Source: Palsa-1439 sp050015495
Lineage (GTDB): Bacteria; Verrucomicrobiota; Verrucomicrobiia; Palsa-1439
DNA: 64,000 nucleotides
Assembly (NCBI GenBank): GCA_050015495.1
Contig: JBEKBH010000013.1
Span: 1-64,000, forward strand
Direction of reading: 5' to 3'
Shown: in pieces, positions 8,932-15,633 of the stretch
Position numbering within the stretch: position 1 is the first letter of the stretch
Layout: every line of letters starts with the position of its first letter
Position numbers and translations under genes: made by a program
The notes under the pieces: generated by a model
What the model saw: only the letters and a program-made list of their open reading frames with translations
Databases searched by the model: none
Told to the model about the DNA's origin: nothing

Positions 8932-9338
8932 TTATCGACCGTCGCGAACGTGACATCGGCAATGCCGGCTTTGGAGCAGACGGTCATGAACGCGTTGAGA
9001 TCCTGGTACGTCATCGCGCGGTTGCCCCGGAGGATCACCGAGGTCAATTGGTGGTGCGCGGACTGAAGACGGCGCAGCAGATCGGAAAGGTGGTCGAGCT
9101 TGTACGATTGGCCGTTGATCGTCACGTTGTCGGACGAAGACATGTTGACGATGATTTGATTGGGCAACTTCTCCAACGAATCACCGGCCAGCGCGATGGG
9201 GAGTTTGATCCCGGCCTGGCGTTCCGCTTCGGCAAACCGCGAGAAACTCATGTAGAAGATCAGCAGGATGACAATCGTGTCAATCATCGGGATGATCTCG
9301 ATGCGCGCTCGCCGGATGTTGCGACGCTTGACCTTCAT
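8928..9338 (-). CDS. ExbD/TolR-type biopolymer transport protein, copy 1
   Basis: 136 residues with the same plan as the next gene: basic start KRRNIRRARIEIIPM, a membrane helix with the conserved Asp in MIDTIVILLIFYMSFS, and a periplasmic domain beginning near residue 38. It starts 9 bp after the ExbB/MotA-type gene and overlaps the second ExbD by 4 bp. The membrane segment is nearly identical to copy 2 while the periplasmic region is not, so different periplasmic partners are likely. Confidence 0.92.
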   Translation of the reverse strand: MKVKRRNIRRARIEIIPMIDTIVILLIFYMSFSRFAEAERQAGIKLPIALAGDSLEKLPNQIIVNMSSSDNVTINGQSYKLDHLSDLLRRLQSAHHQLTSVILRGNRAMTYQDLNAFMTVCSKAGIADVTFATVDK

Positions 9339-9347
9339 GGGCGAGGC

Positions 9348-10100
9348 CTACTGGGGAATGGGGGTCTTGAGGAGCACGAGCAGTTCAGTGAGGCTCCTTT
9401 CCATGTTCATGAGGATGGCCTCCTTCTTGCCGGAAAAATAATTGTAGGCGAACAGGGCCGGAATCGCCACCGCGAGGCCCGCGGCCGTGTTGATCAGCGC
9501 TTCGGAGATACCGCCGGCCAGTTTGGTGGGATCGCTCATCCCAAGGGCGGCGACAATGCTGAAAGAATGGATCATGCCAATCGTCGTGCCGAGCAATCCG
9601 ATGAGCGGACACATGGTCACCATGGAATCGAGCAAGGGCAGGTGTTTCTCCAGGGAGATGAGTTCCTTGGTCGCCGCGCTCTGCGCGAGATCCTCGATCT
9701 CATCGGGTTTATAACCGTCGCGCGCCGCCTGAATCGTCGCCCGCATCACCCGGCCGGCGACACTCGGTACATCATCGGTTGCCCGAAGCATGTCCGACAA
9801 TGTCGCGCCCTGCTTGATCTTGTGAAGTAATTGCCCGGCGCTTCCCTCAACGCTGCGGTAATAGAGGAACCGTTCGATGATGAGCGTGGCCGTGAAGATC
9901 GAGAGCAGGGCCAGGAGCAGCAGGATCGGCCCGCCCGCTTGAAGCATATCCCACAAGGTCTTCGTCCTGACCGAATCCGCCGCACCGCTGTCCTGGGCGA
10001 ACACCCGGCCCGCATCACTGATGGCCGCCGCCACAACAATCCAGAAGATAACGGAAAGAACTCGAGACGTTCGATTCGACAAGACACACATGCGGCCCAC
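9348..10100 (-). CDS. MotA/TolQ/ExbB-type proton channel protein
   Basis: 250 residues and the first gene of the five-gene operon. An N-terminal signal-like hydrophobic segment (residues about 14-35, ending VFAQ) is followed by the ExbB core: helix 1 around GGPILLLLALLSIFTATLIIERF, a cytoplasmic loop, then the two channel-lining helices (CPLIGLLGTTIGMI and GGISEALINTAAGLAVAIPA), which are the family hallmarks. With two ExbD genes directly downstream it forms a proton-motive-force-driven motor. Having a cleavable-type leader before the ExbB core is common in PVC and Bacteroidetes versions. ATG 10100 is used; an in-frame ATG nine bases later is an alternative. Confidence 0.92.
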   Translation of the reverse strand: MGRMCVLSNRTSRVLSVIFWIVVAAAISDAGRVFAQDSGAADSVRTKTLWDMLQAGGPILLLLALLSIFTATLIIERFLYYRSVEGSAGQLLHKIKQGATLSDMLRATDDVPSVAGRVMRATIQAARDGYKPDEIEDLAQSAATKELISLEKHLPLLDSMVTMCPLIGLLGTTIGMIHSFSIVAALGMSDPTKLAGGISEALINTAAGLAVAIPALFAYNYFSGKKEAILMNMERSLTELLVLLKTPIPQ

Positions 10101-10167
10101 CTCCTGTTAGAGACGCTGACGACATCGTCCCGCCGATATATAGGAAGTTGGGACAGGTATGGCAATC

Positions 10168-10196
10168 ATTTTCCCCTCCAGATCCGAGGGGAAAAT
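10168..10196 (-). terminator. Stem-loop downstream of pnp
   Basis: A perfect 11-bp inverted repeat (ATTTTCCCCTC with GAGGGGAAAAT, loop 7) lies 38 bp past the pnp stop and 68 bp before the exbB-like start. It could terminate pnp or protect its 3' end. There is no run of T after the stem in the pnp direction, so it is not a textbook intrinsic terminator. Confidence 0.45.
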
Positions 10197-10233
10197 CCGT
10201 CGCAGGCATCCGACAACTCACACGGGGAAGCTA

Positions 10234-12348
10234 CTACTTCTTCGCTTCCGCGTCCTTCTCCGCCATCGCCGCCTTGCGGCTAAGCTTGACGCGACCCCGG
10301 TCGTCGATTCCCAGCACTTTGACCCAGACTTCATCACCCAGCTTCAAGACATCCTCGACGTGCTGGATACGGTGATCCGCGATCTCACTGATGTGCAACA
10401 AACCGTCCTTGTCGGGGAGGATTTCCACAAACGCCCCGAATTCCTTGATGCCGACAACCTTGCCCTGATAGATCCTGCCAACCTCGACTTCCGCCGTGAT
10501 GGCCTTGATCTGCTCGATGGCGCGCTCCGCGGCTTCGCCGTCGGTGGAAAAGATGTGAATCGTGCCGTCGTCCTCGATGTCGATCTGGCAACCCGTCGCT
10601 TCCACGATTCCCTTGATGACCTTGCCCTGCGGCCCGATGACTGCGCCGATCTTCTCCGGGTTAATGTGGATCGCGGTGATCCGCGGCGCGTACTTCGAGA
10701 GTTCGGCCCGCGGCGCCTTGATCGCTTCGGCCATCTTGCCGAGGATGAACAGCCGGGCCTCCCGCGCCTGCTCGAACGCCTGCTTGGTCAGCTCAAAGCT
10801 CAGCCCGAGCAGTTTGAGGTCGGTCTGGAATCCGGTGATGCCCTTGGCGGTGCCGGCGACCTTGAAGTCCATGTCGCCGAAATGATCTTCCGACCCGAGA
10901 ATATCCGTGAGCGTGACCGCCTTGCCCGTCTTCTCGTCCGTGATCAAACCAATCGAGATGCCGGCAACGGGCGCCTTCATCGGCACGCCCGCGTCCATCA
11001 GCGACAGCGTCGCGCCGCACACGCTCGCCATCGACGTCGAGCCGTTCGATTCCATGATTTCCGAGGTGACACGGATGGTGTACGGGAAATCGACTTCGTC
11101 GGGGATCATCGGTTCGACGGAGCGTTCGGCCAACGCGCCGTGACCGATCTCTCGCCGACCCGGGGAACCCGTGCGCCCCGTCTCGCCGACGCTGAACGGC
11201 GGGAAATTATAGTGCAGGATGAACTTCTTTTCCGTCGGGCCGCCCGTCCACGCGTCCATATCTTGCGTATCAGACTTCGACCCGAGCGTGGTCATCACGA
11301 GCGCCTGCGTTTCACCGCGTTGGAAGATCGCGGAGCCGTGCGTGCGGGGCAGGATGCCGACTTCGCCATAGATCGGGCGCAAATCGCGCGCGCCACGGCC
11401 ATCCGGCCGCTTGTTGCTGCTGAGAATCGAACCGCGAACCGCCTCGGATTCGACTTTGTGGAGCGACTCTTTGATCTCAAAATCCGTTATGTCAGCAAAC
11501 TTCTGCTTCAACCCCTCGGTGGCCTTGTCTTTGCAGGCCCGAATCGCCGCTTCGCGGGCCAGCTTGCCCGGCGTGAGAAGCGCTTTGAGAACCTCGCCGC
11601 CGACCATTTCACGGGCGGCTGCCACCACTTCGGGGCGGGCCGTGTAGAGTTTGACCTCGCGTTTCGGTTTGCCGGCTTTCTGGGCCAGCTCGCGAATGCC
11701 GGCCACGATCTTCTTCGCTTCCGCATGGGCGAATTCGATGGCCTTCATGATGTCGGCCTCCGAGATCTCCTCGGCGGCGCCTTCGATCATGACCAGTTCG
11801 TTCCCGTTGCCGACGAAGATCAGGTCGAGATCGCTCTCTTTTCGCTGCGTGTGCGTCGGATTGGCAACGAACTGGTCGCCGACGCGGACCACGCGCACCG
11901 CGCCGATCGGGCCGTGCCACGGGATGTCCGAAATGGCGAGGGCGGCCGATGCGCCGTTGATCGCCAGCATGTCGGGATCGTTCTCCGCGTCCGCGCTGAG
12001 CACGATCGCCATGATCTGCGTGTCGTTGTAAAAACCTTCGGGAAACAGCGGACGACAGGGACGGTCGATCATGCGCGCGCTGAGAATTTCCTTCTCTGTC
12101 GGGCGTCCTTCACGCTTGAAGTAGCCGCCGGGGAATTTGCCCGCCGCCGCCGCCTTCTCGCGGTAATCGACCGTGAGCGGGAAGAAATCGAGTTCGTCGC
12201 GGGTCGAACTGCTGGCCACGGCCGTCACGATGACGACGGTCTCGCCGAAGGTGACGACCGCCGCGCCGTCCGCCTGCTTGGCCAGTTTGCCGGTTTCGAT
12301 GATGAGTTCTTTATCGCCAATGGGAATACGTACGGCACTCTGCTGCAT
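10234..12348 (-). CDS. pnp: Polyribonucleotide nucleotidyltransferase (PNPase)
   Basis: Phosphorolytic 3'-5' exoribonuclease of the RNA degradosome. The 704 residues show the full order: RNase PH domain 1 (about 10-140), helical linker, RNase PH domain 2 (about 310-540, with DGRGARDLRP, GRREIGHGALAERS and a MDFKVAGT-type active-site segment), KH domain (GAVIGPQGKVIKGI, with the GxxG loop) and S1 domain (GRIYQGKVVGIKEFGAFVEI). Both phosphorolytic modules look complete. It follows rpsO on the same strand with a 126-bp gap, the classic rpsO-pnp arrangement, in which the leader is often the site of autoregulation. Confidence 0.97.
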   Translation of the reverse strand: MQQSAVRIPIGDKELIIETGKLAKQADGAAVVTFGETVVIVTAVASSSTRDELDFFPLTVDYREKAAAAGKFPGGYFKREGRPTEKEILSARMIDRPCRPLFPEGFYNDTQIMAIVLSADAENDPDMLAINGASAALAISDIPWHGPIGAVRVVRVGDQFVANPTHTQRKESDLDLIFVGNGNELVMIEGAAEEISEADIMKAIEFAHAEAKKIVAGIRELAQKAGKPKREVKLYTARPEVVAAAREMVGGEVLKALLTPGKLAREAAIRACKDKATEGLKQKFADITDFEIKESLHKVESEAVRGSILSSNKRPDGRGARDLRPIYGEVGILPRTHGSAIFQRGETQALVMTTLGSKSDTQDMDAWTGGPTEKKFILHYNFPPFSVGETGRTGSPGRREIGHGALAERSVEPMIPDEVDFPYTIRVTSEIMESNGSTSMASVCGATLSLMDAGVPMKAPVAGISIGLITDEKTGKAVTLTDILGSEDHFGDMDFKVAGTAKGITGFQTDLKLLGLSFELTKQAFEQAREARLFILGKMAEAIKAPRAELSKYAPRITAIHINPEKIGAVIGPQGKVIKGIVEATGCQIDIEDDGTIHIFSTDGEAAERAIEQIKAITAEVEVGRIYQGKVVGIKEFGAFVEILPDKDGLLHISEIADHRIQHVEDVLKLGDEVWVKVLGIDDRGRVKLSRKAAMAEKDAEAKK

Positions 12349-12474
12349 AGTTGGTTCCGACCGCCCGGCAGGTATCGGACTAATGGAATGATGTCCACCC
12401 GCGCCGCGTCGCGGAGTAGGCGGGCATCAATCCATCAATCCCCCAATGCTTGCCGGGGCAATCGCCTTTCTCTT

Positions 12475-12741
12475 CTACTTTCTCAGGTTCAGTTTCTTGA
12501 TTAATTCCTGGTAGCGCTTCGTGTCGGTGTGGCTCAAATAATCGAGCAACCGCCGCCGCTGGCCTACCATCTTCAACAGCCCGCGCCGCGAGCTGTGGTC
12601 TTTGACGTGCGCCTGCAGGTGCTGCGTCAACTCGTTGATGCGAGCCGTCAGCAACGCAACCTGCACGTCTGCCGACCCCGTGTCCTTCGCATGAAGCTGA
12701 AATTGCTTCGTGACTTCCGTTTTCTTAGCCGTCGCAATCAT
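12475..12741 (-). CDS. rpsO: Small ribosomal subunit protein uS15
   Basis: Primary 16S rRNA-binding protein of the central domain. The 88 residues contain the uS15 signature: DTGSADVQVALLTARI, HxKDHSSRRGLLKMVGQRRRLLDYL. I chose ATG 12741, which gives the usual length; an in-frame TTG two codons upstream (12747) is possible. It sits just upstream of pnp, as in many bacteria. Confidence 0.97.
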   Translation of the reverse strand: MIATAKKTEVTKQFQLHAKDTGSADVQVALLTARINELTQHLQAHVKDHSSRRGLLKMVGQRRRLLDYLSHTDTKRYQELIKKLNLRK

Positions 12742-12921
12742 TTCCAAATGTCTTACGCCTTTCCAGTGTTAAAACAGCCGTGAGTTTAGCCACGCACACA
12801 AGGGGTGTAAAGGAGTTTTTGACCCGCCCATTTTCCCGCGTCCCAGGGGCTTGCCCACGCCGAATTTGACAATCGCACGCCCGGGCGCTAGCATGACCGC
12901 GCATTCCGTGAAGAACCGGTC

Positions 12922-12997
12922 GGGGACGTAGCTCAGCTGGGAGAGCGCCTGAATGGCATTCAGGAGGTCGAGGGTTCAACTCCCTTCGTCTCCACCA
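12922..12997 (+). tRNA. tRNA-Ala (anticodon GGC)
   Basis: Complete cloverleaf: acceptor GGGGACG/CGTCTCC (one G-U pair), D-arm GCTCAGCTGGGAGAGC, anticodon stem CCTGA/TCAGG with loop ATGGCAT (anticodon GGC), T-arm GAGGG/CTCCC-type with TTCAACT loop, discriminator A12994 and encoded CCA 12995-12997. It is close to E. coli tRNA-Ala(GGC). Its 3' CCA is also the left edge of the palindromic element that follows. Confidence 0.95.
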
Positions 12998-13097
12998 TCC
13001 TTCGCTTCGTCCATTGATACTGCCGAGCGAAGGATGGTGCCCTGCGAAGCGTTTCGCGAAGCAGGGCGTCTACCAATGTTGCCGAGCTACGGATGGC
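12995..13097. repeat. Palindromic repeat element abutting tRNA-Ala
   Basis: Three structured pieces lie directly after the tRNA. The first is a perfect 12-bp inverted repeat, CCATCCTTCGCT (12995-13006) with AGCGAAGGATGG (13026-13037). The second is an outer stem GCCCTGC/GCAGGGC (13039-13045, 13061-13067) around a GC-rich inner hairpin. The third is a 16-bp near copy of the first right arm (13022-13037) at 13081-13096 with two mismatches. It could serve as the tRNA terminator or be a REP-like dispersed element; no T-run is present. Confidence 0.6.
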
Positions 13098-13146
13098 AGG
13101 CCATTCCTAGGGCAGGTGGTCGGCATGGCAAGCTGGCGGTTTGGCG

Positions 13147-15381
13147 TCACTGACTTGCCGGACTTGCTACTGAAGTTGACGGCGGTGACGTGGCCTGCAA
13201 CCGCGCCAGATTCTTTTGTGCGTCGGCATCGCTGGGATCGAGCCGTAACGCCTCTCGATAGTGCGTGATCGCGTCGGGAATGTTGCCGGATTGTTCGAGC
13301 GCGGTTCCGAGGTTGTAATGGGCCTCGGCACGGTTGGGGTCAATCCGCAGCGCCTGCTGGTAGTGGACAATTGCATCCTGGATTTTACCGAGCCGCGCCA
13401 ACGCCAGCCCCAGATTACTCTCCGCCGCGGCAAAGTCCGGTCGGATGTGCACCGCCCGTTCATATTCCACACGAGCCTCGTTGACCCGGCCCTCCTGCAA
13501 CAAAAGATTTCCCAGATTGTTGTGCGCGTCGGCATGATCGGGATTGAGCCGGACCGCCTCCTGATAGTGGCCGATGGCCTCGGGGACGTTGCCGAGTTGC
13601 TGGAACGCGTTTCCCAGGTTGTACTGCGCCTCGGCATCGTCGGGGTGGACGCGCAAGACCTGCTGGTACTGCGCCATCGCCTCTGGAATCTTTCCCGACC
13701 GCGTCAACGCCACCCCCAAATTGTTCCGGCCCTTGGCGAAATCAGGCCTGAGTCGCACCACCTGTTCATACTCGGCGATGGCGTCGTTGACCCGGCCGAT
13801 CTGCATGAGGAAATTGGCAAACTCATAGTGCGCCTCGGCATGGTTTGGATTCGTCACCAACGACCGCTGGTAGCGGGAAATAGCATCCTGAGTTCTCCCC
13901 ACGCGGACCAGCGCCAGGGCGAGGCCGTTCTGCGCCTTGGCGTCATCGGGCTGAAGTCGTAGCGCCTGTTCATACTCCGCAATGGCATCGTTGACCTTGC
14001 CGATATCCAGCAGGGAATTTCCCAGGTTATAATGTGCCTCGGCGTTATCGGGGTTGATCCGCAGCGATTGACGGTAGCTCGCAATCGCATCCGAAACATT
14101 GCCCGCGCCGTGAAGCGCCAGCCCCAGATTGTTGTACGCCATCCAGCTCGCCGGGTTCTTCTCAACCGTGTCCCGCCAAAGGGTTTCATTATCTCGATAG
14201 ACATGTGCCTGCGTCCATGCAAGAGCTGCCAGAGCGGTCAATAGAACCGCAACACCGGCTCGGCCAACGGTTCGACCCGCAGACCCGGCGCGCTCGTAGA
14301 GAACCGCTCCGCCGACAACGGCCACGGCAATGATCCCCACACTGGCCAGATACTGAAAATGGTCGGCGACAAAGGAGTAACGGAATGGAAAAACATCAAA
14401 GAACCCCAAAGCGGGCGCCAAAGTGCCCGCAAAACACAACGCGCCCACCAGCGGCCCTCTTCCGATCCGCGATCGCAGCGACCACAGCGCCAGGAGCACC
14501 GCCAGCGCCGCTGCCGGAAACAAGTATGCCCACCAAACCCCGGGATCAATTGTCCAGCGGGGATAAATGAAGATGAGCGGGTGCGGCCAAAACAACTTCC
14601 CGGCATAAAACCACGACGCGCGCCCCGCGAGAAGACACCGCTGGAGAATGGAAAGTGACCACTCCGCCCCGCTGGCGCCCACATGATGTTTCTCCAACCA
14701 CGCCGTCATCAGCCCGAGCGGGATTCCCAACAGGAACATCGGACTCAACACCTCGATGTCACGCTTTTCCACCCGCCCTCGTTTCCACCAGATGAGGAGC
14801 ACCAGTACCGCCGGCAGCGAACAGGCCACCGTTTTGCTCAGCAGGGCGCACAGGAACAGCGCGATGGCCAGCGAGTAGAAGCGCCATGATGGCGAACCCG
14901 TCTGTGTCTGGCCAGTCAGCGGTCGGAACCGGAAAAACGCCAGCATCGCCCCCAAATAAAAGGTCGTCGAGAGCAGGTTCTTGAGTTCTGAGACCCAGGC
15001 CACCGACTCCACTTGCATCGGGTGGATCGCGAAAATCGCTGCCGCAACCCAAGCGCCCGGAATCTCGAGTTGCCGCAGCACGATCCACAACAGCAGCGCA
15101 TTCAATACATGCAGCAGGACATTGGCGGCGTGGTACCCGACCGGCCGCAGTCCCCAGAGATGATACTCCATCCAATAGCTGGTGAGTTGGAGTGGGTAGT
15201 ACTGCTCGCTGGCCAAAGGCTTGAACCAGATTCGATACAGACCGTGCACAGAGCGCAGATTCACGTTCTCCGTCACGTGAAAGTCGTCATCCCAGATAAA
15301 TCCAGCGCGCCATACGGGCTGGTAGACGACCAACACCATGGCCACGAGAACTGCCGCGAGGAACCACGCCTTGCGTGTCAT
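13147..15381 (-). CDS. Polytopic GT-C-like membrane protein with C-terminal TPR array
   Basis: 744 residues from the ATG at 15381, preceded by GAGG at good spacing; a longer frame to 15537 adds 52 implausible residues. The N-terminal part (about 1-390) has roughly ten hydrophobic segments. The first external loop carries an acidic patch WDDDFHVTENVNLRS, as in TMTC-like and other GT-C glycosyltransferases. The remainder is at least nine canonical 34-residue TPRs (AEAHYNLGNxLxxxGxxxxAIxxYxxALRLxPD). Likely role: transfer of a sugar from a lipid carrier, with the TPRs presenting a protein partner; the substrate is unknown. The TPR part is almost the same as in the gene upstream (15634-18213), while the membrane parts are unrelated in sequence. 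Confidence 0.78.
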   Translation of the reverse strand: MTRKAWFLAAVLVAMVLVVYQPVWRAGFIWDDDFHVTENVNLRSVHGLYRIWFKPLASEQYYPLQLTSYWMEYHLWGLRPVGYHAANVLLHVLNALLLWIVLRQLEIPGAWVAAAIFAIHPMQVESVAWVSELKNLLSTTFYLGAMLAFFRFRPLTGQTQTGSPSWRFYSLAIALFLCALLSKTVACSLPAVLVLLIWWKRGRVEKRDIEVLSPMFLLGIPLGLMTAWLEKHHVGASGAEWSLSILQRCLLAGRASWFYAGKLFWPHPLIFIYPRWTIDPGVWWAYLFPAAALAVLLALWSLRSRIGRGPLVGALCFAGTLAPALGFFDVFPFRYSFVADHFQYLASVGIIAVAVVGGAVLYERAGSAGRTVGRAGVAVLLTALAALAWTQAHVYRDNETLWRDTVEKNPASWMAYNNLGLALHGAGNVSDAIASYRQSLRINPDNAEAHYNLGNSLLDIGKVNDAIAEYEQALRLQPDDAKAQNGLALALVRVGRTQDAISRYQRSLVTNPNHAEAHYEFANFLMQIGRVNDAIAEYEQVVRLRPDFAKGRNNLGVALTRSGKIPEAMAQYQQVLRVHPDDAEAQYNLGNAFQQLGNVPEAIGHYQEAVRLNPDHADAHNNLGNLLLQEGRVNEARVEYERAVHIRPDFAAAESNLGLALARLGKIQDAIVHYQQALRIDPNRAEAHYNLGTALEQSGNIPDAITHYREALRLDPSDADAQKNLARLQATSPPSTSVASPASQ

Positions 15382-15633
15382 CACATGCGCCTCGGAACCA
15401 GTCGAAGTGTTCTCATTAATTATCCCCGCTGAAAGCCCATGGTTTATCACATTTCGTGTGCCTTCGGCACCCAGTATCGGCAGACAGTCGGGCGGCATGG
15501 TGCGCACCGAACCGAATTTATGGGGGGACGAACCCAACCGTGTTTCATTCTGAGTTTGCTTGCCCTGCCGGCGGTGAGCGGAATCGAAGAGTCGAAGGTT
15601 CTCTGTTGTCGGTCGTTCCCGTTCCCATTGCCG

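Noticed and set aside
10159..12504. A 781-codon plus-strand open frame across pnp
   Set aside because: It is antisense to pnp, which has complete PNPase motifs; high-GC coding DNA often leaves long antisense frames open.
13022..13097. Possible CRISPR-like repeats after tRNA-Ala
   Set aside because: Only two near-copies of 16 bp, with no regular spacers and no cas genes in the window.
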